Positions 18,706 to 28,200 are shown, counted from the stretch's first letter. The stretch is DNA of 43,233 nt from Rhodocyclaceae bacterium (GCA_028869135.1 JAGWTC010000021.1:1-43233); one strand, 5' to 3'. Translations and numbers: made by a program. The notes: generated by a model from the letters alone, not told the origin.

Positions 18706-19641
18706 TCAGCGATTGCTGTCGGGCAGCGTCAGCACACCCGAGTTCTCGCCTTCTTCACTGCTTCCCTCGGGTCTGCCATCGCGCATGATGGATTCTTCCG
18801 TCCGCTTGTTGAGCACGATGATGGCGATGCGGCGATTGCTCGCCGCATAAGGATCCTTGGGTTCGAACAATACGGTCGAGGCCTGCCCGACTACGCGCAG
18901 CGTCTTGCCTTCCTGCATGCCGCCGGCCAGCAGCTCGCGACGCGACGCATTGGCACGGTTGGTGGACAGCTCCCAGTTGCCGAAGCCCTTGTCGCCCCCG
19001 GCATAAGGCGTGGCGTCGGTATGGCCGGACAGGGAAATCCGGTTCTCCACGCCGTTCAGCGCGTTACCGATCTCACGCAGGATGACCTTGGTATAGGGCT
19101 TGAGTTCGGAGCTCGCCGAATCGAACATGGGGCGATTCTTCTCGTCCACGATCTGGATGCGCAAGCCCTCCGTAGTCATGTCGATCAGCAGTTGCTTCTT
19201 GAACTGCGACAGGATGGGATTGGCATCGATCAGCTTTTCCAGGCGCTGCTTGAGTTCTTCGAGCTTCTTCTTTTCCATCTGCTCGAACTGCTGACGCATG
19301 TCCGCCTCGCGCAGATTCATGGTGCGGCGCCGATCCTCGGCCTCGCCCGCCTTCGTCTGGCCATGCTCCTTGGTCAGGTCGGTGCCGCCGCCCTGGACCA
19401 GCGACGACGCATCCCCGCTGCCCGAGCCGCCGAACATGGCGATCTTGAGCGGCGTCTGGAAGTAGTCGGCGATCCCCTTCAGATCCCCCTTGGCCGTGGA
19501 GCCGAGCAGCCACATGAGGAGAAAGAAAGCCATCATCGCCGTCACGAAGTCGGCATAGGCAATCTTCCAGGCGCCGCCGTGCGCGGCACCGCCGCCCTTC
19601 TTGACGCGCTTGACGACTATTGGCTGCTGGTCATCAGCCAT
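18706..19641 (-). CDS. motB: MotB, stator protein
   Basis: A 311-residue protein. A short basic N-terminus precedes one transmembrane helix containing the proton-binding D31 (AYADFVTAMMAFF). A helical linker rich in Glu/Lys (~95-145) leads to an OmpA-like peptidoglycan-binding domain (~165-285, LSGHTDATPY). The sequence resembles proton-type MotB rather than sodium-type PomB. It lies 27 bases after motA. Confidence 0.96.
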   Translation of the reverse strand: MADDQQPIVVKRVKKGGGAAHGGAWKIAYADFVTAMMAFFLLMWLLGSTAKGDLKGIADYFQTPLKIAMFGGSGSGDASSLVQGGGTDLTKEHGQTKAGEAEDRRRTMNLREADMRQQFEQMEKKKLEELKQRLEKLIDANPILSQFKKQLLIDMTTEGLRIQIVDEKNRPMFDSASSELKPYTKVILREIGNALNGVENRISLSGHTDATPYAGGDKGFGNWELSTNRANASRRELLAGGMQEGKTLRVVGQASTVLFEPKDPYAASNRRIAIIVLNKRTEESIMRDGRPEGSSEEGENSGVLTLPDSNR

Positions 19642-19668
19642 GGCGGCGACTCCGCTTCATGCCGGGGC

Positions 19669-20526
19669 TCACTTGCCCTTGCGCGACTTGAGATCGGTCT
19701 CAAGCTCGGAGAAGGTCGGCCTGTCGCTGGCATACAGCACCTTGCGGCCGAATTCGACGGCTACCTGCGGCGCGTAGCCGTTCATGCTCGCAAGCAGCAC
19801 GGCCTTGATGCATTGGTATATCTTGCCGCCCTCTTCAGCTTTCTGTTCGAGCTGGCTGGCAATCGGCGAGACGAAACCGTAGGACACGAGAATACCCAGG
19901 AAGGTGCCGACCAGCGCGCCGCCGATCATCTTGCCCAGGATGGCCGGCGGTTCGCCAACCGAGCCCATGACGTTCACCACGCCCATCACGGCCACCACGA
20001 TACCGAAGGCCGGCGTCGCATCGGCGACCTTGCTGACGATATGCGCAGGCAGATGCGCCTCGTGATGATGAGTCTCGATTTCGATGTCCATCAGGTTCTC
20101 GATCTCGAAGGCATTGAGATTGCCGCCCACCATCATGCGCAGATAGTCGGTGATGAACTCCAGCACATGATGATCGCCGGAGATGCCCGGATACTTGGAG
20201 AAAATCGGGCTGGCCTCGGGGCTTTCGATATCGCCTTCGATGGCCATCAAGCCTTCCTTGCGCACCTTGGCCAGAATCTCGAACAACATGGCCAGCAGCT
20301 CCATGTAGTGCGCCTTGTTCAGCTTCGAACCCTTGAGCACCGACGGCAACGCACCCAGCGTTGCCTTCATGGCCTTGGGACCGTTGCTGGCAACGAAGCT
20401 GCCCAGGGTCAGGCCGATAATGGCCAGATACTCCATCGGCACCCACAGGGCACCCAGACTTCCGTGCACCGAGTACGTGCCCACGGAAGCGGCCAGGATG
20501 ATTACATAGCCGACCAGCAGTAACAT
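19669..20526 (-). CDS. motA: MotA, stator protein
   Basis: A 285-residue protein with four membrane segments. The conserved prolines appear in ADATPAFGIVVAVMG and YGFVSPIA, and the cytoplasmic charged loop in KVRKEGLMAIE contains residues used to act on FliG. With MotB it forms the torque-generating stator. The start MLLLVGY at 20526 has GGGGGAATTG just upstream; the 10-residue longer reading is disfavoured. It begins the mot-che operon after the flhDC terminator. Confidence 0.96.
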   Translation of the reverse strand: MLLLVGYVIILAASVGTYSVHGSLGALWVPMEYLAIIGLTLGSFVASNGPKAMKATLGALPSVLKGSKLNKAHYMELLAMLFEILAKVRKEGLMAIEGDIESPEASPIFSKYPGISGDHHVLEFITDYLRMMVGGNLNAFEIENLMDIEIETHHHEAHLPAHIVSKVADATPAFGIVVAVMGVVNVMGSVGEPPAILGKMIGGALVGTFLGILVSYGFVSPIASQLEQKAEEGGKIYQCIKAVLLASMNGYAPQVAVEFGRKVLYASDRPTFSELETDLKSRKGK

Positions 20527-20630
20527 CAATTCCCCCGCAAACCCGGCCGCAGACAAGCGATACGGCCATCTGGATCAATAATAAAGCCAGATGATAGCCG
20601 TAAACTGAAACCTGATTGGGGGCAATCCTG
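20527..20630 (-). promoter_or_regulatory. Gap upstream of motA
   Basis: About 100 bases between the flhDC terminator and motA. The motA promoter must lie here or transcription must read through. I looked for a TAAA-N15-GCCG sigma-28 core and did not find one. A run CCCCCAATCAGGTTTCAGTTTACGG is AT-enriched, but no clear boxes can be assigned. Confidence 0.3.
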
Positions 20631-20663
20631 CAAAAAAACAAAGCCCGGGGGCTTGCCCCGGGC
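20631..20663 (-). terminator. Rho-independent terminator after flhDC
   Basis: A perfect 8-bp GC stem, gcccgggg (20643-20650) and ccccgggc (20656-20663), has a 5-base loop and is followed on the minus strand by TTTGTTTTTTT (20642-20632). It lies 31 bases after the flhC stop and should end most flhDC transcripts before motA. Confidence 0.9.
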
Positions 20664-20694
20664 CTTGTGTCTGACGCGTGCGACAGTTCGGTGC

Positions 20695-21267
20695 CTAAAT
20701 CGCGCCTTGCTCCGCCGCTGCGCGCGCTTCGGCAGCGCGGCGCGTCTTGCCGGCGCGTGCCGGCATGTGGCACAAGCCGCAGACATAGCCCTTGGTCGGA
20801 TCGTAGGCATGCGAGACGAACTCGCCGCTGCATTCGCGACAGGTGGCCAGTTGCAGCATGTTGGCATCGAAAAAGCGCACCATGGTCCATGCACGCGTCA
20901 GGGACAGCACGGTGTCCATGCCGCAACGCCGGGTCTGGTCGAGGTACATGCGATAGGCCTTGATGATGAGCTCCAGGCCCTTCAGCTCAGTGTGCCTGCC
21001 GAGGAAGCGATGGTAGGCCATGAACAGCGAAGCATGAATGTTCGGCTGCCAGGTCATGAACCAGTCGGTCGAGAACGGCAGCATGCCCTTCGGCGGCGAC
21101 TCGCCCTTCACCTCCTTGTAGAGCTTGAGCAGACGCTCGCGCGAGAGATTGGTCTCGGCTTCGAGCATCTGCAGGCGGGCGCCCAGCTCGATCAGATCGA
21201 TGGCCAGGCGGATGTCTCTCGCTTCGGAGATGACCGACTTGTTGCGCACGCGCACCCCCGTGCTCAC
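20695..21267 (-). CDS. flhC: FlhC, flagellar master regulator subunit
   Basis: A 190-residue protein. It contains the conserved FlhC core and the zinc-binding cysteines CREC and CGLC near the C-terminus (~143-169), followed by a basic Ala/Arg tail. With FlhD it forms the FlhD4C2 activator that switches on the flagellar genes. The start is GTG overlapping the flhD stop as GTGA, indicating coupled translation that would keep subunit ratio. Confidence 0.95.
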   Translation of the reverse strand: MSTGVRVRNKSVISEARDIRLAIDLIELGARLQMLEAETNLSRERLLKLYKEVKGESPPKGMLPFSTDWFMTWQPNIHASLFMAYHRFLGRHTELKGLELIIKAYRMYLDQTRRCGMDTVLSLTRAWTMVRFFDANMLQLATCRECSGEFVSHAYDPTKGYVCGLCHMPARAGKTRRAAEARAAAEQGAI

Positions 21268-21581
21268 GCGACGGCTTCGACCGGCTTGCCGGCGGCGAGG
21301 ATGGCGGCGTGGATCTGGCCGACGCCGCGATCGCGCTCATGGTTCGAGAGCAGATTCAGCAGCAGGGTGTCGTCGAAGCGGAAGTTGCACACCAGCATGT
21401 CGGAGCTGGCCATCTTGAGGACCTGACCCGGGGTCAGGCGCTCCAGAATATCTGCAATCTCGGTGCTGATGCCGAGGCGGAAGATGGCGGCTTCGCGGTC
21501 CGAACGCACCATGTTCTGTGCCAGCATCAGGTAGGCAAGATTGACTTCCTTTATGTCGTTGTAGGTGTCAGCCGGATTCAT
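21264..21581 (-). CDS. flhD: FlhD, flagellar master regulator subunit
   Basis: A 105-residue protein starting MNPADTYNDIKEVNLAYLML, the characteristic FlhD N-terminus, with the later LTPGQVLKMA helix-turn-helix-like part and the Cys in MLVCNFRFD. AGGAG lies 6 bases upstream of the chosen ATG, so the 9-residue longer reading is rejected. First gene of flhDC. Confidence 0.95.
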   Translation of the reverse strand: MNPADTYNDIKEVNLAYLMLAQNMVRSDREAAIFRLGISTEIADILERLTPGQVLKMASSDMLVCNFRFDDTLLLNLLSNHERDRGVGQIHAAILAAGKPVEAVA

Positions 21582-21797
21582 CGCGCACTCCTGGATGTGG
21601 GGCCGCACCCGAGCACCCGACCGGATGCCCTCTGCGGCAGTGAATCCATTATCAGCAGGAATGACAAGGAGGAATATCGTCGGCTTTGTCTATTTATTGT
21701 CGAATTCAGACCCGACAATGCTGTAAGAAAAAATCTTACAAAAATCGACTAGCCGGATGATTCGCAAGCGGATTCAGTCGCGTCGCTGGCGCGCGAT
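21582..21797 (-). promoter_or_regulatory. flhDC upstream region with two inverted repeats
   Basis: A 216-base AT-rich gap between the HDOD-GGDEF gene stop and flhD. It holds a 7-bp inverted repeat, attgtcg (21696-21702) with cgacaat (21713-21719), and another, tgtaaga (21722-21728) with tcttaca (21734-21740), around a 5-A loop. The second is hairpin-like but has no T-run after it on the minus strand, so it is a weak terminator. TCGACA and GATATT boxes 19 bases apart could be a poor sigma-70 promoter. Regulator binding is likely but the site cannot be assigned. Confidence 0.45.
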
Positions 21798-23741
21798 TTA
21801 TTTTTTGCCCGACTTGCCCTGGAACTGCGGCGCCGCATAACGATCGCGGCCGGCCGCCTTGGCCTGATAGACGCCCTGATCGGCGACCTTGACCAGCGCA
21901 TCGGGATTGCCCATGCCGTCTGCGCGCACGGCGACGCCGATGCTGACGCTCATGCCCATGTCGCCACCCGGGATCGGAACACGCGCCGCGGCGACGGCCG
22001 CACGCACGCGATCGGCGCACACCATCGCCGCTTCGAGCGACGTGTCCGGGCAGATCGCCAGAAACTCGTCGCCGCCGGTCCGGCACACCACGTCGTTCAC
22101 GCGCAGGGCGTTCTTCATCGCCGTCGACGCCAGCCTCAAGGCGGCATCGCCGACATCATGGCCGTTGTTGTCGTTGATGGCCTTGAAGCCGTCGAGATCG
22201 ACCACCAGGCACGCGAGACTGCGCCCCGTCCGCACCACCTCTGCCCACTCCTGCTGCAGCCTGTCCATGGCGTAGCGGCGGTTCGGCACGCCGGTCAGGG
22301 AATCGGTCTGCGCCATCTCCTGCAAACGCCGATTGGTCACCGCCAGCTCGGCGGCAAAGCGCTGGATATCAGTGCGGTCGCGCTCGATTTCCTGCTGCAG
22401 CAGCACCACACGCTGGCCGGCGCGCAGGCGCGCTTCGAGGACACGGGGCTTGAGCGGCTTGCTGATAAAGTCGTCGGCGCCTGCTTCGAAGGCCTCGACC
22501 AGGCGCGTATCGTCTTCGAGCCCGGTCAGCAGAATGATATAGACCGCACGGCCAATGCGCGTCTGACGCAATGCAACGGTCAATTCGATGCCGTCCATCT
22601 CCGGCATCAGCCAGTCGGCGATCATGATCTGCGGGCGCAGGTCGAGCGCCATCTCGAAGGCCTGCCTGCCGTTCGAGGCGACGAAGACTTCGTGGCCGGC
22701 GCGCGCCAGCAATGCAGCGAGCACGGCGCGCATGCTCGCATCGTCGTCCACGATGAGAACGCGCATATTGTGCTGCTGGGGCGCGGCCTGGTCCGGATCG
22801 ATGGCGCTCACCACCTTGGGCGGGGGCGGCGGCTTCGACAGTTCCTCGAACGGCGGCAGCGCCGCCGCATTGAGGCTGAGCAAGGCGCCCCACTCATGCC
22901 AGGCGGCGACCACCTGGTCGCACATCAGGGTGACGGTTTCCGCGTCGAGCGACAGGCGGCTGCCGAGCATGTAGAGCTGGGGCACCATGCCGCGGCGCGC
23001 CTCGTCGGGCGCCATGCAGACCTCGGCAATGTAGTTGGCCAGCACCAGCGACTGCAGCATGTTGGCATGCCGCGAACCCTCGGCGAACGGCGCGTTTTCG
23101 GGACGATCGGCAAAACCGACGATGGCAATGAAGGGCGAGGGCATGCCCCAGTCCTGCAACATCGCCGCGGTCAGCGCATTGCAATCCAGCACGAAGGCGG
23201 CGCGTTGGCGCGACAGCAGGACGCTGCGCGGGCTGTTCTCCGTCTCGGCCAGAATGCGCGAAAACTCTTCCGGATACAGCGTCGCCAATGCGAGGTCGCC
23301 GATATTGGAAAGCAAGCCGAGACAGAACGCCTCTTCCGACGCAATGTGGTGGGTGCGGATCGCAACCGCCTGCAATGCAATTGCCCGCACCAGCGACTTG
23401 GACCAGTAGTGCTCGTAATCGAAATTGCGGCAGGCGCCGCTGCGATGCGACGAGATCAGCGAAAAGCCGAGCGCCAGGCCGCGCACGGCGGGAAGCCCGA
23501 GTATGGTCAACGCTTCCTGGATCGCGGCAATCGGACGGCGACGTCCGAGACTGGCGCCGTTGGCGGCCTTGATCAGCCTGCCGACAAAAGCAGGGTCGGT
23601 CTTGACTGCGGTGGCGAGATCGGCGAAAGAAACATCGTCGCGCTGAGTCAGACGGACGATGGCGAGCGCCGCGCCCTTGGGCGATGGCAACTCGCCGTTA
23701 GCCTTCATCTGTTCGAACTTCGACAACTCGGGCGTACTCAT
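21798..23741 (-). CDS. HDOD-receiver-GGDEF signalling protein (diguanylate cyclase)
   Basis: A 647-residue protein. An HDOD domain (~10-285) is followed by a Pro-rich link (PPPPP, ~304), a receiver (~326-445, D376 in IADWLMPEMDG) and a GGDEF domain (~470-640). The active-site G556-G557-D-E-F is intact and an inhibitory RxxD site (R547-D550) lies five residues before it, so product-inhibited c-di-GMP synthesis is expected. The start MSTPELSKF follows GGGGGAGG; the open frame extends 76 codons further without support. It lies just upstream of flhDC on the same strand, which links it by position to the motile-sessile choice. Confidence 0.9.
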   Translation of the reverse strand: MSTPELSKFEQMKANGELPSPKGAALAIVRLTQRDDVSFADLATAVKTDPAFVGRLIKAANGASLGRRRPIAAIQEALTILGLPAVRGLALGFSLISSHRSGACRNFDYEHYWSKSLVRAIALQAVAIRTHHIASEEAFCLGLLSNIGDLALATLYPEEFSRILAETENSPRSVLLSRQRAAFVLDCNALTAAMLQDWGMPSPFIAIVGFADRPENAPFAEGSRHANMLQSLVLANYIAEVCMAPDEARRGMVPQLYMLGSRLSLDAETVTLMCDQVVAAWHEWGALLSLNAAALPPFEELSKPPPPPKVVSAIDPDQAAPQQHNMRVLIVDDDASMRAVLAALLARAGHEVFVASNGRQAFEMALDLRPQIMIADWLMPEMDGIELTVALRQTRIGRAVYIILLTGLEDDTRLVEAFEAGADDFISKPLKPRVLEARLRAGQRVVLLQQEIERDRTDIQRFAAELAVTNRRLQEMAQTDSLTGVPNRRYAMDRLQQEWAEVVRTGRSLACLVVDLDGFKAINDNNGHDVGDAALRLASTAMKNALRVNDVVCRTGGDEFLAICPDTSLEAAMVCADRVRAAVAAARVPIPGGDMGMSVSIGVAVRADGMGNPDALVKVADQGVYQAKAAGRDRYAAPQFQGKSGKK

Positions 23742-23935
23742 GGCCTCCCCCAGGGTGCTTGCACCTGCATGCCACTCACTTTGCCACCGTATCCGTTCGT
23801 CATGATCCTGCCTGTTCGGACCATTATTGCATAGTCGCCCGGCGCGGACTCGCTCCCGGTTCCAGTTTAGTATGCCGCCCTGCGCAAAATGCCCGGTGCG
23901 TGCCACATATCGGCGTTTGCCGGATAAAATCAGGC

Positions 23936-24514
23936 ATGACTTCCGGCACCACCCCGCCCCAGACGGCATTCCCCGGCTATTGCCGCAACTGCGGCCAGCC
24001 CACCGAAATCCGCATCCCGCCCGGCGACAGCCTGCCGCGGCAATGTTGCGGCCATTGCGGAGCCATCCACTACGACAACCCCAAGCTCGTGCTCGGCACC
24101 TTGCCGGTGTGGGAAGACAAGGTGCTGCTGTGTCGCCGCGCCATCGAGCCGCGCTACGGCCTGTGGACCCTGCCGGCCGGCTTCATGGAAAACAACGAGA
24201 CCACCGCTGAAGCCGCCGCGCGCGAAACCGACGAGGAGGCCGGCGCACAGATCGAGCTGCTCGATCTGTACACCATGATCAGCGTGCCGCACATCAGCCA
24301 GGTTCACGGCTTCTATCGCGCCCGGCTGCTGAGCCCCGACTTCAATCCCGGCGAAGAAACGCTCGAAGCGCGGCTCTTCGAGGAAAGCGAAATCCCCTGG
24401 GACGAGCTGGCCTTCCGCACAGTGAAACAGACGCTCCAGCACTACTTCGCGGATCGCAAAAGCGACGTCTATCCTTTCCGCAGCCTGGACATCATCGGTC
24501 CGCCGCCGAAGTAG
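23936..24514 (+). CDS. Nudix hydrolase with N-terminal zinc ribbon
   Basis: A 192-residue protein. Four cysteines in CRNCG and CCGHCG (~16-40) form a zinc ribbon. The Nudix box is complete: GFMENNETTAEAAARETDEE with AG after it. The family hydrolyses nucleoside diphosphates linked to another moiety; zinc-ribbon members resemble NudC-like NADH pyrophosphatases, but the substrate is not evident. The start MTSGTTPP is chosen by domain fit; the open frame goes back to 23759 through sequence that looks non-coding. Its last 23 bases overlap the end of the convergent TonB-C-like gene. Confidence 0.88.
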   Translation: MTSGTTPPQTAFPGYCRNCGQPTEIRIPPGDSLPRQCCGHCGAIHYDNPKLVLGTLPVWEDKVLLCRRAIEPRYGLWTLPAGFMENNETTAEAAARETDEEAGAQIELLDLYTMISVPHISQVHGFYRARLLSPDFNPGEETLEARLFEESEIPWDELAFRTVKQTLQHYFADRKSDVYPFRSLDIIGPPPK

Positions 24515-25172
24515 CCGCGCCGACTTCGACGGGCAAGGCAATCACAAGATCGCGCCCCCGCATCGCCGCCGGAATCGGCGCCGCCAATGCCGCCTGCCTG
24601 ACGGCGGCAAGCACGACGGCATCGAGCGCGGCGGAGCCGCTACCACGCAATACCGCCACGTCTTTCAACTGGCCCGAAGCGCTCAGCGCAATCCCGATCT
24701 CCAGCGCGCCGGCGCTCGCAAGCCCCGGCAGGGCGCGATGCAAATCTCCGGCCGCCAACATGCGCGCCAGCGCAACCCGATAACTGCGCTGGGCACCGGG
24801 ATCGACGCCATCCGAGACTGTCATTGCCGCTGCCGGAGTCGATGCGATCGGGCTGACGGCATGCGCGCCGATCTCCGGTTGCACCCGCCGCCGTGATGAA
24901 GTTTGCGTGACGGTCGCGTGACGTACCGGTTCCGGCCCTGTTACACGCGCGGCAGGATAGACCGCCGCCGCGGCCGGCTTCAGCTGCGCCTGCAGCCCAT
25001 CCCGTCCGCCCCCGAGCAGTGCACCGGCGCCGCTCTGCGACTGGCCTTGCGGCCAGAACAGGCAGGCATGGATGAGAATGGAAACCAGCAGCGGACCGCG
25101 CCAGGTAACGGCCTGCGCGCGCAGCCAGTCCGGAAATTGCCCGGCAAACCCGTGGTATTCGCCTGTTTGCAA
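24492..25172 (-). CDS. TonB-C-like envelope protein
   Basis: A 226-residue protein. One hydrophobic segment (~27-42) follows a short N-terminus, then an Ala/Pro/Arg-rich stretch (~60-120), then a C-terminal domain (~125-215) with GALEIGIALSASGQLKDVAVLRGSGSAALD, the pattern of TonB C-terminal domains. TonB transmits proton-motive energy to outer-membrane transporters, but no exbB/exbD or receptor gene is nearby, so the role is uncertain. The start is probably TTG at 25172 with GAGGG about 8 bases upstream. It overlaps the Nudix gene tail to tail. Confidence 0.7.
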   Translation of the reverse strand: MQTGEYHGFAGQFPDWLRAQAVTWRGPLLVSILIHACLFWPQGQSQSGAGALLGGGRDGLQAQLKPAAAAVYPAARVTGPEPVRHATVTQTSSRRRVQPEIGAHAVSPIASTPAAAMTVSDGVDPGAQRSYRVALARMLAAGDLHRALPGLASAGALEIGIALSASGQLKDVAVLRGSGSAALDAVVLAAVRQAALAAPIPAAMRGRDLVIALPVEVGAATSAADR

Positions 25173-25262
25173 GTGATCGGCCCTCTGCTAGGCTATCGTC
25201 AAAGCTTCACGGTGCGCATTAACCCACTGACCTGATTCTAGTTTCTAGTTGAGGACAACAGT

Positions 25263-25838
25263 ATGCCCGGTTCGCCCCTGATTCTGACGCTGGACATGTA
25301 CGGCACCCCGCATCGCTGGGTCAGCTGGCAGATGGCGTGTGTCTATCAGGCCAAGGAATTGGTGGCGTGGGAAGCCGGCGACCGCAACTTCAGCTTCCAG
25401 GGCGGCACCAGCCGCATCACGGGCGAACGCTCGCACATCGAGACCAACAGCATCATCGCCATCAAGGGCAAGTCGATTCTGTCGAAGACGATGAATCAGA
25501 CGCCGCCGCTGTCCAACCGCGAGCTTTTCAGCCGCGACCGCCACATCTGCGCATACTGCGGCAACCATCTGGTCGGCGCCAAGCTGACGCGCGACCATGT
25601 CATTCCCGTGTCCCAGGGCGGCAAGGACCGCTGGATGAACGTCGTCACCGCCTGCCGTCCCTGCAACCAGCACAAGAGCGGACGCACGCCGGAAGAGGCG
25701 CACATGCCCCTGCTCTACGCCCCCTACGTGCCCAACAAGGCCGAATACCTGATTCTCTCGAATCGCAACATCCTTGCCGACCAGATGGAGTTTCTCGCAA
25801 AACACCTGTCGGCCAACAGCCGCTGGAAACCCGCTTGA
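25263..25838 (+). CDS. HNH endonuclease domain protein
   Basis: A 191-residue protein. The N-terminal ~75 residues (ILTLDMYGTPHRWVSWQMA...) form a strand-rich region of unknown role. The HNH domain follows (~90-145), with zinc cysteines CAYC and CRPC and the catalytic DHVIPVSQGGKDRWMNVV. GAGGACAAC precedes the ATG. Its substrate is unknown; no methyltransferase, phage gene or defence partner lies beside it, so it looks like a solitary chromosomal HNH protein. It is 61 bases upstream of ygiQ on the same strand. Confidence 0.85.
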   Translation: MPGSPLILTLDMYGTPHRWVSWQMACVYQAKELVAWEAGDRNFSFQGGTSRITGERSHIETNSIIAIKGKSILSKTMNQTPPLSNRELFSRDRHICAYCGNHLVGAKLTRDHVIPVSQGGKDRWMNVVTACRPCNQHKSGRTPEEAHMPLLYAPYVPNKAEYLILSNRNILADQMEFLAKHLSANSRWKPA

Positions 25839-25899
25839 ACAGGGCATAAAACTGTAAGCAGCCCTATCTAAGTCCCTGTCCAGCCTGTAAAATGCGGGG

Positions 25900-28200
25900 A
25901 TGAACGCCCCCGCACCAAAAACCCTGTTTTCGTATCGCCCGTATTGGGCCAAACGTTTCGGCACCGCGCCGTTTTTGCCCATGTCGCGCGCGGAGATGGA
26001 CACGCTCGGCTGGGATTCCTGCGACATCATCATTGTCAACGGCGACGCCTATATCGATCATCCGAGCTTCGGTATCGCGCTGGTCGGGCGTTTGCTCGAA
26101 GCGCAGGGCTTTCGCGTCGGCATCATCAGCCAGCCCGACTGGCAGTCGGCCGACGCCTTCAAGGTGCTGGGCAAGCCCAATCTGTATTTCGGCGTCAGCG
26201 CCGGCAATATGGACTCCATGGTCAACCGCTATACGGCCGACAGGAAGATCCGCTCCGACGACGCCTATACGCCGAACGCCGAACCCAACAAGCGGCCGGA
26301 TCGTTCCGTCATCGTCTATTCGCAGCGCTGCCGCGAGGCCTATCCGGACGCCAACATCATCATCGGCGGCATCGAGGCCAGCTTGCGCCGCATCGCACAC
26401 TACGACTACTGGTCGGACAAGGTGCGGCCATCCATCCTGCCGCACAGCAAGGCCGATCTGCTGCTGTTCGGCAATGCCGAACGCGCACTGGTCGAAGTCA
26501 CGCACCGCCTCGCCAAGGGCGAGCCGATAGAAAACATCCGCGATGTGCGCGGCACCGGCTTCATGGTCCCGCACGGCTGGCGCCCCGAAGGCTGGAGCGA
26601 GGTCGACTCGACCACCGTCGACACCCCGGGCGCGCCGCTGGCGCAGCATCCAGATCCCTACGCGATGGAACCGGCCAAGAACGCGACGCCGGCACCCGCC
26701 ATCGCCCCGGTCAAACTCGACGCAAAACTCGCCGCGGCGCTGAACGCCAAGTCCGAACGCCAGGCGCAGCGCAAGCTTGAACGCGCCATGACTGTCGTGC
26801 GCCTGCCCTCGCATGAAGCCGTGGTGGCCGACGACATTCTCTACGCCCACGCCTCGCGCACTTTTCACCTCGAATCGAATCCGGGCAATGCGCGCGCGCT
26901 GGTGCAGTCCAGCGGCACCGGCGCCGGCATGCGCGACGTGTGGCTGAATCCGCCGCCGCTGCCGCTGTCCACGCCCGAGATGGACGGCGTCTACGGCCTG
27001 CCCTATGCGCGCGCGCCGCATCCCGCCTATGGCGACGCCAAGATTCCCGCCTGGGACATGATTCGTTTCTCGGTGAACATCATGCGCGGCTGCTTCGGCG
27101 GCTGCACCTTCTGCTCCATCACCGAGCACGAAGGCCGCATCATCCAGAGCCGTTCGGAAGAGTCCATCCTCAAGGAAATCGAGGAAATCCGCGACAAGGT
27201 GCCGGGCTTCACCGGCGTGATTTCCGACATCGGCGGCCCGACTGCGAACATGTACCGCATGGCCTGCAAGGACAAGAAGATCGAGTCCAACTGCCGCCTG
27301 CCGTCCTGCGTCTATCCCGACATCTGCGAGAACCTCAACACCGACCACTCGGCGCTGGTCAGCCTGTACCGCAAGGCGCGCGCGATTCCGGGCGTGAAGA
27401 AAATCCTGATCGGCTCGGGTCTGCGCTACGACCTGGCGGTGCGCTCACCCGAGTACGTCAAGGAACTCGTCACCCATCACGTCGGCGGCTACCTCAAGAT
27501 AGCGCCCGAGCACACCGAGCAGAACGTGCTCTCGAAGATGATGAAGCCGGGCATGGGCGCCTATGAAAAATTCAAGCAGATGTTCGAGAAGTTCTCGAAG
27601 GAAGCCGGCAAGGAACAGTACCTGATTCCCTACTTCATCGCGGCGCACCCGGGCACGACCGACGAGGACATGATGAATCTCGCGATCTGGCTGAAGGCCA
27701 ACAACTTCCGCCTCGACCAGGTGCAGACCTTCCTGCCTACACCGCTGGCGACGGCAACGGCGATGTACCACACGGAAAAGAATCCGCTCAAGAAGGTCAG
27801 CGCCACGTCCGAACATGTGGACTCCGTACGTTCGGGCCGCCAGCGCCGTTTGCACAAGGCCTTCCTGCGCTACCACGATCCGGAGAACTGGCCGGCGCTG
27901 CGCGATGCGCTGCGCGCCATGGGGCGCAGCGATCTGATCGGCAACGGCAAGAAGCATCTGATCCCGTCCTTCCAGCCGGTCGGCACGGGCCTGGGCAAGC
28001 GCTCGGACGCGTCGGGAAGTCGCAGCGGTGGCGCCAATGGCAGCCGCACCGGCTTGGGCAAGCGCGCCGGCCGTGTCGGTCACGGAGGCGGCGGCAGCGG
28101 TCGCGGTTACAACATCGCCATGACTCAGCGTACGGGCGAACCGCCCAAGCCGGGCAAGGCGCCGACGGCCAAGCCGGCAGCGGGCCGCCGCAAGCGCTAG
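25900..28200 (+). CDS. ygiQ: YgiQ-family radical SAM protein
   Basis: A 766-residue protein. The N-terminal domain (~1-220) is the YgiQ-type domain ([19 protein letters not shown]). The radical SAM core (~380-620) has the Fe-S cluster motif C398-x3-C402-x2-C405 (GCFGGCTFC). A charged, Ala-rich insert lies at ~245-310. The C-terminal ~70 residues are Gly/Arg/Ser-rich with two copies of a TGLGKR motif and a GGGGSGRGY stretch, suggesting nucleic-acid contact. The reaction catalysed by this family is not established as far as I know. It ends 4 bases into the convergent GGDEF-EAL gene. Confidence 0.92.
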   Translation: MNAPAPKTLFSYRPYWAKRFGTAPFLPMSRAEMDTLGWDSCDIIIVNGDAYIDHPSFGIALVGRLLEAQGFRVGIISQPDWQSADAFKVLGKPNLYFGVSAGNMDSMVNRYTADRKIRSDDAYTPNAEPNKRPDRSVIVYSQRCREAYPDANIIIGGIEASLRRIAHYDYWSDKVRPSILPHSKADLLLFGNAERALVEVTHRLAKGEPIENIRDVRGTGFMVPHGWRPEGWSEVDSTTVDTPGAPLAQHPDPYAMEPAKNATPAPAIAPVKLDAKLAAALNAKSERQAQRKLERAMTVVRLPSHEAVVADDILYAHASRTFHLESNPGNARALVQSSGTGAGMRDVWLNPPPLPLSTPEMDGVYGLPYARAPHPAYGDAKIPAWDMIRFSVNIMRGCFGGCTFCSITEHEGRIIQSRSEESILKEIEEIRDKVPGFTGVISDIGGPTANMYRMACKDKKIESNCRLPSCVYPDICENLNTDHSALVSLYRKARAIPGVKKILIGSGLRYDLAVRSPEYVKELVTHHVGGYLKIAPEHTEQNVLSKMMKPGMGAYEKFKQMFEKFSKEAGKEQYLIPYFIAAHPGTTDEDMMNLAIWLKANNFRLDQVQTFLPTPLATATAMYHTEKNPLKKVSATSEHVDSVRSGRQRRLHKAFLRYHDPENWPALRDALRAMGRSDLIGNGKKHLIPSFQPVGTGLGKRSDASGSRSGGANGSRTGLGKRAGRVGHGGGGSGRGYNIAMTQRTGEPPKPGKAPTAKPAAGRRKR

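Noticed and set aside
20527-20640. A sigma-28 promoter before motA
   Set aside because: No TAAA-N15-GCCG core with acceptable flanks could be found on the minus strand here.
25864-27348. A 494-codon minus-strand open frame opposite ygiQ
   Set aside because: YgiQ on the plus strand is full length with its Fe-S cysteines; the minus frame has low-complexity composition only.
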